Under the pieces are notes generated by a model that was given only the letters and a program-made list of their open reading frames with translations, was not told the DNA's origin and searched no databases. A DNA stretch of 6,122 bases from RPQJ01 sp031404015 (GTDB lineage Bacteria; Pseudomonadota; Gammaproteobacteria; Steroidobacterales; Steroidobacteraceae): contig JANNGT010000377.1 in the NCBI GenBank assembly GCA_031404015.1, forward strand, positions 1 to 6,122, in the 5' to 3' direction. The position numbers and the translations under genes are program-made. This document shows positions 1-5,996 of this stretch, in pieces. The number at the start of each line of letters is the position of its first letter. Within the stretch, counting starts at the first letter, position 1.

Positions 1-25
1 TGCGGATTCAATTGATCGACGCAAC
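1..25. repeat. Left terminal inverted repeat of the IS30 element
   Basis: This stretch matches the reverse complement of 1205-1229 at 21 of 25 positions. The four differences, at repeat positions 6, 12, 15 and 20, are all transitions. The match stops abruptly after position 25. The repeat overlaps the 3' end of the transposase gene: its stop codon (8-10) and last five codons lie inside it. Confidence 0.88.
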
Positions 26-1168
26 GCATTGAGCAAATCTTTCTGCCGGCGTCTCGAAGTCGAGCGTTTGCCGTGGGCGTTCGTTCAGCTGACGAGCGAC
101 GGCATTGAGCTTGCTCTGCGTAATATCCGACAGATCCATCCCTTTTGGGAAGTACTGACGCAACAGTCCATTGGTGTTCTCGTTTGAGCCACGTTGCCAC
201 GGCTGTTGCGGATCGCAGAAGTAAACCTGGATGTCGGTGGCGAGTGAGAAGCGTCGATGCTGTGCCATCTCCTTGCCGCGATCCCAGGTAAGGGACTTGT
301 ACAGTTCCCGAGGAAGCTTGTGCGCCTGCTTGATAAGCGCATTGACCACGGTCTCGCTGTCCTTGCTCGCCACCTTCACCAGCAGTACGTAGCGCGTGTG
401 TCGCTCCACCAACGTGGCGATCTGGCTGTTGTCGCTGCCGAAGTACAGATCGCCTTCCCAATGGCCCGGCACCGCCCGATCCTCGGCTTCAGCCGGGCGC
501 TCGCGGATCGACACCGCATCGACGATCCGGCCGCGATCGGGCGTCTTCGACGTGTAGTGGCGCGAGCGACGCATCCCGCGGGTACGCCGCAGATGCTGGA
601 GCAGCTCCTTTTTAAGCGCCCCCCGGGCCTGGATGAACAGCGTACGGTAAATCGTCTCGTGGGACACTTGGCGCGTCTCGTCGTGCGGGTACGTGCGCTT
701 CAGCCAACCGGCCACCTGATACGGAGACCACTGCGCTCGCAGTTTGGCGGCCACCAATCTGGCCAACGCTCGGTTCTGGGCCAGTTTACAGCGCTTCGGT
801 CGCTGGGCCCGTTCCCAAGCTGCCGTATCGGCCTCGCTCGCACGATAGCTGTCACGGTCGCCGTTGCGTCGGATCTCGCGACTGACGGTGCTCGGTGGCC
901 GTCCGAGCGAACGGGCGATGGACCGGACCGACAGTCCCGCTCTGGTACCGCGAGAGATCTCTTCACGCTCCAGAAGCGTCAGAGCTCGCTCAGAACGGCG
1001 TCTCTCCGCAGGTTGGATGCCACCGCTTCGCGCCAAAATGTGGTGAACCGAGGTGTGCCTCCGATCGAACATCTTGGCGATGGCGTGCAGCGTATCGCCC
1101 GCTCGCCAGCGCTCCCACATCAAAGCCTTCTGTGTCGCGGTGTAGAAAGTCCTGGTCCGGTACTTCAT
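8..1168 (-). CDS. IS30-family transposase
   Basis: A 386-aa DDE transposase that would catalyse strand cleavage and transfer at the IS ends. The N-terminal third is DNA binding: one helix-turn-helix-like segment at about residues 18-45 and a second, typical of IS30, at about 64-102, with the STVSREIRRNG motif. The catalytic core follows. D240 lies in GHWEGD, D296 in LTWDRG and E330 in RGSNEN. The 33 residues between D296 and E330 are the usual spacing for IS30 members, and NTNGLLRQYFPKG after the glutamate is a family hallmark. The length is close to that of IS30 itself, with no frameshift or internal stop. The ATG at 1168 is preceded by GGAGGG (1177-1182) at an 8-nt spacing, which supports this start. 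The gene is transcribed away from the DUF2189 gene to its right. Confidence 0.96.
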   Translation of the reverse strand: MKYRTRTFYTATQKALMWERWRAGDTLHAIAKMFDRRHTSVHHILARSGGIQPAERRRSERALTLLEREEISRGTRAGLSVRSIARSLGRPPSTVSREIRRNGDRDSYRASEADTAAWERAQRPKRCKLAQNRALARLVAAKLRAQWSPYQVAGWLKRTYPHDETRQVSHETIYRTLFIQARGALKKELLQHLRRTRGMRRSRHYTSKTPDRGRIVDAVSIRERPAEAEDRAVPGHWEGDLYFGSDNSQIATLVERHTRYVLLVKVASKDSETVVNALIKQAHKLPRELYKSLTWDRGKEMAQHRRFSLATDIQVYFCDPQQPWQRGSNENTNGLLRQYFPKGMDLSDITQSKLNAVARQLNERPRQTLDFETPAERFAQCVASIN

Positions 1169-1176
1169 TTACAACG

Positions 1177-1223
1177 CCCTCCGCTCTACGATCAGAGTTT
1201 AGGTGTTGCATCGACCAGTTGAA
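1177..1223 (-). promoter_or_regulatory. Putative transposase promoter and ribosome binding site
   Basis: Reading leftward, a weak -35-like TTCAAC (1223-1218) lies inside the right inverted repeat. It is followed after 16 nt by TAAACT (1201-1196), which matches four of six bases of the -10 consensus, and then by a strong Shine-Dalgarno GGAGGG (1182-1177) ahead of the transposase ATG. A -35 inside the terminal repeat would let bound transposase repress its own gene, as in many IS elements. The ribosome binding site is clear; the promoter boxes are a guess by eye. Confidence 0.4.
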
Positions 1224-1229
1224 CCCGCA
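1205..1229. repeat. Right terminal inverted repeat of the IS30 element
   Basis: This is the partner of the repeat at 1-25, with 21 of 25 positions identical in inverted orientation. Its outermost base, A1229, is also the first base of an in-frame ATG (1229-1231) that extends the DUF2189 reading frame upstream, so that longer start exists only because of the insertion. Confidence 0.88.
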
Positions 1230-1231
1230 TG

Positions 1232-1285
1232 CCATTCCGGACCTTCCGGGACTTCCTGTCCTTCCTGATCTTCCTGCCCTTCCTG
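1232..1285. repeat. Six imperfect 9-nt tandem repeats, unit NNN-TTCC(T/G)G
   Basis: Units are CCATTCCGG, ACCTTCCGG, GACTTCCTG, TCCTTCCTG, ATCTTCCTG and CCCTTCCTG. TTC is constant in all six and the last four share CTTCCTG, with the two leading bases variable. The tract starts 2 nt after the IS end and stops exactly at the ATG at 1286. Since 9 is a multiple of 3, the tract is open in the frame of the downstream gene and would encode x-F-(R/L) six times. It is pyrimidine-rich, so it offers no Shine-Dalgarno on the plus strand. Whether more units exist left of the IS is unknown. Confidence 0.8.
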
Positions 1286-2104
1286 ATGGACGACCCCACC
1301 GCATTGCCGTTCGTGGCGCCGTGTCGACGGCTTGACACGTGGGAGCCCATCGGCTGGCTCGCGCATGCATGGTCCGATCTCCGCGCCGCGCCGCGCCAGA
1401 GTCTGACGTACGGCCTGGTCGTCGTGCTGCTGAGCTGGACGCTTGCCTATGGCGCGATTCGTTTCGGCGGCTATTTCGAGCTGCTGGCCCTGGTCACGGG
1501 GTTCATCCTGATCGCGCCATTGCTGGCGGTCGGCACGTATTCAATCAGCGACCAGCTCGAGCGGGGACTGCAGCCTTCGCTGCGACGCTGCTTCATCGAG
1601 GAACGCCGCGCCATTGGCAACCTCATGGTGTTCGCGCTGATGCTGATGGTCGTATTCCTGGTGTGGTGGCGCGCCGCATCGGCCGTCCACATCTTTTTTC
1701 CCACGGACATGACCACGCAGGCGTGGACCGAGTACGTGCCATTTTTCGCCATCGGCGGCGCCATCGGCTCCCTGTTCGCGGTGATCGTCTTCGCAGCTGC
1801 CGCATTTTCGCTGCCGATGCTCATGGATCGCGAGGCCGATTCGATCACAGCGGTGGTGACGAGCATCAACGCCGTGCTGCGCAACAAGCCCGCAATGGCG
1901 GTCTGGGCCGCGCTGATCGTGCTGGCCGTCGCGCCGGGCTTCAGTTTATTGCTGATGGCACGCGACGATGGCGCAGCATTCGCGCTGGTGATGGCACTGC
2001 TCGGGGTCACGCTGCCGCTGATTGGTCATGCCACGTGGCACGCATACCGCGCGACCATCGATGCCGCGGCATGGCCCCGCAACGAGCATCTCGAGGGTGG
2101 CTGA
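1286..2104 (+). CDS. DUF2189-family integral membrane protein
   Basis: A 272-aa multi-pass inner-membrane protein of unknown function. A short hydrophilic N-terminus with PFVAPCRRL and a W-rich segment (about residues 19-31) leads into six hydrophobic segments, at about 39-60, 63-87, 109-128, 150-174, 202-225 and 230-251. Family-type motifs are PMLMDREAD after the fourth segment (about 177-185) and GHATWHAYR (247-255) near the C-terminus. I placed the start at 1286 because conserved-looking sequence begins there. An in-frame ATG at 1229 would add 19 residues made only of the repeat tract and uses the last base of the IS. Neither start has a recognisable Shine-Dalgarno. The IS30 insertion lies directly upstream, so the native promoter and leader are probably displaced and the gene may be poorly expressed. 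The C-terminal half looks intact. Family assignment is by recognition of motifs and topology. Confidence 0.85.
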   Translation: MDDPTALPFVAPCRRLDTWEPIGWLAHAWSDLRAAPRQSLTYGLVVVLLSWTLAYGAIRFGGYFELLALVTGFILIAPLLAVGTYSISDQLERGLQPSLRRCFIEERRAIGNLMVFALMLMVVFLVWWRAASAVHIFFPTDMTTQAWTEYVPFFAIGGAIGSLFAVIVFAAAAFSLPMLMDREADSITAVVTSINAVLRNKPAMAVWAALIVLAVAPGFSLLLMARDDGAAFALVMALLGVTLPLIGHATWHAYRATIDAAAWPRNEHLEGG

Positions 2105-2143
2105 CCGCGTTCGCTGAAGGCGGTGCCGGGAGAACGTCCGCCT

Positions 2144-2182
2144 GCCGTGCGGGACGGCACATGATGTGCCACCCCGCACGGC
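2144..2182 (-). terminator. Strong hairpin between convergent genes, probable terminator
   Basis: The arms 2144-2161 and 2165-2182 can pair over 18 positions around a 3-nt loop (TGA). In a leftward transcript all 18 positions pair, two of them as G-U wobbles; in a rightward transcript the same two positions become A-C mismatches. The hairpin starts 9 nt past the stop of the lipoprotein gene and 39 nt past the stop of the DUF2189 gene. Neither side has a T-run, so it is not a canonical intrinsic terminator. It may instead block read-through or protect 3' ends. Confidence 0.55.
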
Positions 2183-2191
2183 GCGTCCGTG

Positions 2192-2545
2192 TTACTCGTT
2201 CTGCTTCATCTCGGTCGCAGTTTCGTTGGCCTGGTCGCCTGCGGCGTCGAGCGCATCCGCGGCCTTGTCCTCGATCTTGTCCGCGCCTTCAACGATGGCG
2301 TCGCCAGCACTTTCCACCGAGGCCGCCACCGCGTCGCCAGTGGAATCCGCTGCCTGGCCGAGGTCGTTGGCTGCTTCGTTCGTCTGCTGCTGGGCTTCCG
2401 CAGCGGACTGCGCCGCAGCGGCACTGGTGTCGGTTGCGGTCGTGTCCGTCGTCGTCGCGTCGCGATCAGCGTTGCGGGCACAACCCGCGGCGGCCAGCGA
2501 ACACGTCACGGCCACGGCCAGCATCTGTAATCTCAGGTCTCTCAT
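2192..2545 (-). CDS. Small Ala/Asp-rich lipoprotein with 11-residue repeats
   Basis: A 117-aa predicted lipoprotein that I do not recognise as a named family. Residues 1-21 form a signal peptide ending in LAAAGC, and C22 is the likely lipidated residue. The -3 position is Ala, which is acceptable but not ideal. Residue +2 is Ala rather than Asp, so outer-membrane sorting is expected. The mature part starts with a Thr/Ala/Asp-rich linker (about 24-45) and then becomes helical and charged. Four consecutive 11-residue units begin at S68, S79, K90 and A101, each with Asp at its fourth position, resembling LEA-like amphipathic helices. The ATG at 2545 is chosen because AAGGAGA (2558-2552) lies 6 nt upstream and the signal peptide begins there. 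A longer in-frame start at 2623 would place a basic stretch ahead of it. A role in envelope stress or as a periplasmic spacer is speculation. Confidence 0.78.
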   Translation of the reverse strand: MRDLRLQMLAVAVTCSLAAAGCARNADRDATTTDTTATDTSAAAAQSAAEAQQQTNEAANDLGQAADSTGDAVAASVESAGDAIVEGADKIEDKAADALDAAGDQANETATEMKQNE

Positions 2546-2678
2546 GGAACGTCTCCTTGTCCTGGTGGGTCGGGTGGAGATGATCGCGCAGCCCGCAGCT
2601 AAAGTCGGTCGGACGCTCTGCAACGTCGCTGTTCAGCGACACAAATCGCGTGTGATGCGCAGCTTGCCGGGTCGGCGC
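2546..2678. other. Intergenic region between ispG and the lipoprotein gene
   Basis: This 133-nt gap lies between the ispG stop and the lipoprotein ATG, both read leftward. It contains a perfect 7-bp inverted repeat, GTCGCTG (2625-2631) and CAGCGAC (2634-2640), with only 2 nt between arms. With a wider loop it would form a five-pair stem about 38 nt after the ispG stop, and no T-run follows it. It could be a weak terminator, a 3'-end stabiliser or an operator for the lipoprotein promoter. I found no convincing -35/-10 pair, though the gap is large enough for one. Confidence 0.35.
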
Positions 2679-3917
2679 TCACGCTCCAGGCTGGCTTTGT
2701 CCGTACTTGCGCTCGACATACTCTTCGACCAACTGCTGGAACTCTTCGGCGATGCGGTCGCCTTTCAGCGTCGGACCTTTCTCACCGTCGATGTAGACCG
2801 GCGCCACGGGCCGCTCGCCCGTTCCCGGCAGGCTGATCCCTAAGTTCGCGTGTTTGCTTTCGCCTGGTCCGTTCACGACGCAGCCCATCACCGCCACCGT
2901 CATGGCTTCGACGCCCGCGTAGTGCTTGCGCCATTCCGGCATGCGGTGACGCAGGTGCGACTGGATGTCCTGCGCGAGTTGCTGGAAGTACGTGGACGTG
3001 GTGCGGCCGCAGCCGGGGCAGGCGATGACCATCGGCGTGAACGAGCGCAGGCCCATCGTCTGCAGGATCTCCTGCGCCACGATGACTTCCTGCGTGCGGT
3101 CACCGTTGGGCTCCGGCGTCAGCGAGACACGGATCGTGTCGCCGATGCCTTCCTGCAGCAGCACCGCAATGCCCGCCGTCGATGCAACGATGCCCTTGGA
3201 ACCCATGCCGGCTTCCGTCAGCCCCAGGTGCAGCGCGTAAGCGCAGCGGCGCGCGATATTGCGATACACGCTGATCAGGTCCTGCACGCCGCTGACCTTG
3301 CAGGAGATCACGATGCGGTCGTGGCCCAGTCCGATTTCCTCGGCACGGGCCGCGCTTTCGAGCGCTGAAACGACCAGGGCCTCGCGCACCACGTCGTTGG
3401 CTTCGAGCGGCTGCGTCTGGCGTGAATTCTCATCCATCAATCGCGTGAGGAGGTCCTGGTCGAGGCTGCCCCAGTTGACGCCGATGCGCACCGGCTTGTC
3501 GTAACGGCATGCAGTCTCGATCATCTCAGTGAACTGCGGATCGCGCTTGGTGCCGCGGCCCACGTTGCCGGGATTGATCCGGTACTTGGCCAGCGCCTGC
3601 GCGCAGGCCGGGTGCTCGCGCAGCAGCTTATGACCGTTGAAATGGAAGTCGCCCACGATCGGCACTGACACGCCGAACTGCGCCAATCGGTCGACGATGT
3701 GCGGCACCGCGGCGGCCGCCTCATCGGTGTTGACCGTGACGCGCACGATTTCCGAACCTGCGACGGCGAGCGCGCGGATCTGCAACGCGGTGCCTTCCAC
3801 GTCCGCCGTGTCGGTGTTGGTCATCGACTGCACGACGACCGGGTTCGGGCCGCCGACGGTCACTGGTCCGATGCGGACGGGCGTGCTCAGCCGGCGGACG
3901 ATGGGATTGTTGCTCAT
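2679..3917 (-). CDS. ispG: 4-hydroxy-3-methylbut-2-en-1-yl diphosphate synthase (IspG/GcpE)
   Basis: IspG is a cytoplasmic [4Fe-4S] enzyme. It reductively opens 2-C-methyl-D-erythritol 2,4-cyclodiphosphate to HMBPP, the penultimate step of the MEP isoprenoid pathway. The TIM-barrel part has the family sequences PVVVQSMTNTDTADV (about 26-40), GDFHFN (89-94), YRINPGN (112-118) and RIGVNWGSLD (144-153). The cluster ligands are visible in the C-terminal domain: C300 and C303 in ACPGCGRT, C346 in MGCVVNGPGE, and E353. At 412 aa it is longer than the E. coli enzyme (372 aa), as in xanthomonads; part of the extra length lies between C303 and C346. The ATG at 3917 gives the expected N-terminus but lacks a good Shine-Dalgarno. 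It lies 36 nt after the DUF885 stop and in the same frame, so translation may depend on the upstream gene or on a non-SD mechanism. Confidence 0.97.
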   Translation of the reverse strand: MSNNPIVRRLSTPVRIGPVTVGGPNPVVVQSMTNTDTADVEGTALQIRALAVAGSEIVRVTVNTDEAAAAVPHIVDRLAQFGVSVPIVGDFHFNGHKLLREHPACAQALAKYRINPGNVGRGTKRDPQFTEMIETACRYDKPVRIGVNWGSLDQDLLTRLMDENSRQTQPLEANDVVREALVVSALESAARAEEIGLGHDRIVISCKVSGVQDLISVYRNIARRCAYALHLGLTEAGMGSKGIVASTAGIAVLLQEGIGDTIRVSLTPEPNGDRTQEVIVAQEILQTMGLRSFTPMVIACPGCGRTTSTYFQQLAQDIQSHLRHRMPEWRKHYAGVEAMTVAVMGCVVNGPGESKHANLGISLPGTGERPVAPVYIDGEKGPTLKGDRIAEEFQQLVEEYVERKYGQSQPGA

Positions 3918-3953
3918 GATGTCGCGACGTTCAGGCGTTGGTGCAAGCTGTCG

Positions 3954-5741
3954 TTATTGTGCAGCCGTCGCGGCGGGAGCGGACTTACTGTCGGCGATCC
4001 AGCGGCGCACGTTGGCTTCGAGCACGTCGAGCGGAATGGCGCCGCTGCCGAGCACCACGTCGTGGAACGCGCGGATGTCGAACCGGTCCCCGAGTTGCGC
4101 CGTCGCCTCGCCCCGCAGTTGCTTGATCTTGAGTTCGCCGATCTTGTACGCCAGCGCCTGCCCCGGGTTGCCGATGTAGCGATCGATCTCGTTGATGATG
4201 TCGAGTTCGGTCTTGGCGGCGTTGGCCTTGAAGTAATCGATCGCCTGCTGCCGCGACCAGTGCTTGTGGTGCAGGCCCGTGTCGACGACGAGGCGCACGG
4301 CGCGCCACATCTCGTACGTGAGCTGGCCGAACTTGTCGTACGGGTCGGCGTAAAAGCCCATCTCCTCGCCGAGGCTTTCGCTGTACAGCGCCCAGCCCTC
4401 GACGAACGCCGTCGCCTCGAAGTCGCGGCGGAACTTCGGCAGGTCGCCGAGTTCCTGCGCGAGCGAGATCTGCAGGTGATGGCCCGGCACGGCTTCGTGG
4501 ATCGTGAGCACGGGGATTTCGTACTTCGGACGCTCCTCAGGCTTGTACAGGTTCACGTAGTAGTAGCCGGCGCGCTTACCGTCCATCGCGGGACCCTGGT
4601 AATACGCGGTGGTCGTGTCTGGCGCGACCTGCTCGGCGATCGGCCGCACGCCGTACGGCATGCGCGGCAGCTTGCCGAAGTACTGCGGCAGCTTGGGGTC
4701 GACGCGCTTCGACATCGCCTCGTACGCCTCGAGCAGCTCCTTCGGATCGGTGTAGCGGAACTTCGGGTCGGTGCGCAGGTAGGTGAGGAACTCGTCGAAG
4801 CTGCCCTTGAACCCCGTCTGCGCGATGACCTGCAGCATCTCGCCGCGGATGCGCGCCACTTCCTTGAGGCCGATCTCGTGGATCTCGTCCGGCGTGAGGT
4901 TGGTCGTGGTGTAGAAGCGCGCGAGTTCGGCGTAGCGCTCGGTACCGCCCCGCGTGTCCCAGAGGCCGACCGACTCGCGGGAGCGGGGCAGGTACTCACC
5001 GACGATGTAATCACGGAGCTTCGTGTACGACGGCACCACGGTCTGCGTGATCGCATCGCGTGCTGCCGCCTGCAGGCGGGCCTGCTCCGCCGCCGGGATC
5101 GAGTCGGGCATCTCCTTGAACACCTCGTAGAACGGACTCTTTTCGGAGTCCGTCACGATCTGCTTGGCGAGCTGCGGCGGCACCCGCTGCATGATGATCT
5201 TCGGCGACACCTGGCCGCGCTTTACGCCTTCCCGCATCAACGCGATGTTCTGGTCGACGAACGTGTCGATCGTGCCGATGCGGCTCAGCCACGGCTCGTA
5301 ATCCTTGACCGTCCTGAAGACCACGACGTCGGCCATGCGGTGCATCGAGGCGAGGCCGCTGCGCTGTGAGATCGGCGTGTACTGCTCGCCATAGTCGTAC
5401 GAGGCGATATCGGCAGCGTACTGGCGCCGGAACAGATCGCGGTTCAGCTGATCCTCGGGGGTCAGCTGCTTCGGGTCCACCTTGTCGAGCGCGGCGATGA
5501 CCGACTTGTCGCCCTGGTAGGAGGCCTGCAGGGCGGCCGCGGAGAGGTCCGGCCAGCGGTCGTCGTAGCGGTGGTCACCGATATAGGTCGCACCCACCGG
5601 GTTTTCGCGCAGCCCACGCTCCCATTCCGAGTCGAAGAGTGCATGCAAGTCCTTGGCGGTGCTGGATTTTTCCTGCGCGTGAAGCGAGATGGACAGGGGC
5701 AGGGCCAGCAGCAGCACGAGGGTGGACAGGACCGGACGCAT
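3954..5741 (-). CDS. Secreted DUF885-family protein, putative zinc metallohydrolase
   Basis: A 595-aa exported protein of the DUF885 family. A signal peptide is clear: a short basic start, a hydrophobic core at about 5-19 and a likely cleavage after A22 (LHA-QE). It is therefore expected in the periplasm or outside the cell. The family signature HEAVPGHHLQ is at 415-424, resembling a metalloprotease HExxH with two extra residues. It is followed by EGWALYSE (448-455), whose glutamate is a plausible further metal ligand. Further C-terminal family blocks are RAVRLVVDTGLHH (480-492) and YIGNPGQALAYKIGEL (522-537). DUF885 members are usually 550-620 aa, so the protein is full length. The ATG at 5741 is supported by GAGAGGT (5754-5748), 6 nt upstream, and by the signal peptide. 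It is probably co-transcribed with ispG, although no functional link to isoprenoid synthesis is apparent. Substrate is unknown; peptidase activity is inferred from the motif only. Confidence 0.92.
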   Translation of the reverse strand: MRPVLSTLVLLLALPLSISLHAQEKSSTAKDLHALFDSEWERGLRENPVGATYIGDHRYDDRWPDLSAAALQASYQGDKSVIAALDKVDPKQLTPEDQLNRDLFRRQYAADIASYDYGEQYTPISQRSGLASMHRMADVVVFRTVKDYEPWLSRIGTIDTFVDQNIALMREGVKRGQVSPKIIMQRVPPQLAKQIVTDSEKSPFYEVFKEMPDSIPAAEQARLQAAARDAITQTVVPSYTKLRDYIVGEYLPRSRESVGLWDTRGGTERYAELARFYTTTNLTPDEIHEIGLKEVARIRGEMLQVIAQTGFKGSFDEFLTYLRTDPKFRYTDPKELLEAYEAMSKRVDPKLPQYFGKLPRMPYGVRPIAEQVAPDTTTAYYQGPAMDGKRAGYYYVNLYKPEERPKYEIPVLTIHEAVPGHHLQISLAQELGDLPKFRRDFEATAFVEGWALYSESLGEEMGFYADPYDKFGQLTYEMWRAVRLVVDTGLHHKHWSRQQAIDYFKANAAKTELDIINEIDRYIGNPGQALAYKIGELKIKQLRGEATAQLGDRFDIRAFHDVVLGSGAIPLDVLEANVRRWIADSKSAPAATAAQ

Positions 5742-5996
5742 GCAGTGACCTCTCTATATAGAAGGACGCGATGTTCCGGTGCCGGCGGGGGATTGGCAAG
5801 CCGTGGTCTGAGTCTTCGGCTGGGTATCGTTTGGCTCGGACCCACTTGGCGCGTACCGTGGCGGGTACAAGGGGTTCGGCGATGGGGGTCGGCCGCCTCG
5901 CATGGCGTGGTTAAATAGTGGTCGGATCTTGGTTTCAGGCCCCTCAGTCTGTTAGGCTCCTCTGCCGACTCACCTTCCCACGCGCGAGGCACATTG
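5742..5996. other. Divergent intergenic region
   Basis: These 255 nt separate the leftward DUF885 gene from the rightward gene at the window edge and must hold both promoters. Visible elements are a 10-bp AT-rich palindrome TCTATATAGA (5753-5762) next to the DUF885 ribosome binding site, and a short inverted repeat GTACC/GGTAC (5853-5857, 5864-5868). For the rightward gene there is a weak TTGGTT (5929-5934) with TAGGCT (5953-5958) at 18 nt, and a GAGG ribosome binding site (5986-5989). No RNA gene or convincing small ORF is seen. Confidence 0.5.
5771..5799 (-). promoter_or_regulatory. Candidate sigma-70 promoter for DUF885-ispG
   Basis: Reading leftward, TTGCCA (5799-5794) matches five of six bases of the -35 consensus. 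It is separated by 17 nt from GAACAT (5776-5771), which matches three of six of the -10. Initiation here would give a leader of roughly 20-25 nt that includes the Shine-Dalgarno at 5754-5748. The weak -10 makes this tentative. Confidence 0.28.

Larger units (their letters stand above)
1..1229 (-). mobile_element. Complete IS30-family insertion sequence
   Basis: The element is bounded by 25-bp imperfect inverted repeats at 1-25 and 1205-1229 (21 of 25 positions identical) and carries one transposase gene filling almost all of the interior. The size of 1229 bp and the single full-length DDE transposase fit the IS30 family. The left terminus coincides with base 1 of the window, so the left flank, and with it any 2-3 bp target duplication, cannot be seen. 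The reading frame is uninterrupted, a good ribosome binding site is present and both ends are recognisable, so the copy looks potentially active. The right end abuts a 9-nt repeat tract and the start of a membrane protein gene. The boundaries are inferred from the repeats alone. Confidence 0.9.

Noticed and set aside
257..1222. 321-aa open frame on the plus strand within the IS
   Set aside because: It is antisense to the intact transposase and has no motif or ribosome binding site of its own, so it is a shadow frame.
1229..1285. N-terminal extension of the DUF2189 protein from the ATG at 1229
   Set aside because: The A of this ATG belongs to the IS, the extension consists only of the 9-nt repeats, and the family-like N-terminus begins after 1286. 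It could still be used after insertion, so it is kept as a finding.
1232..1285. Tandem tract as a CRISPR array or collagen-like coding repeat
   Set aside because: Units are only 9 nt with no spacers. The collagen-like G-R-x pattern appears only in a short minus-strand shadow frame without support.
1339..2583. 414-aa open frame on the plus strand
   Set aside because: It overlaps the DUF2189 gene in another frame and runs antisense through the lipoprotein gene and across the hairpin. Composition is Arg-rich with no recognisable motif.
2546..2623. 26-residue upstream extension of the lipoprotein
   Set aside because: It would put a basic, non-hydrophobic stretch ahead of a good signal peptide, while a strong Shine-Dalgarno sits before the ATG at 2545.
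3699..5369. 556-aa open frame on the plus strand
   Set aside because: It lies antisense to ispG and DUF885, both clear full-length families. Its translation is Arg/Val/Leu/His-rich with no domain, as expected of a GC-rich shadow frame.
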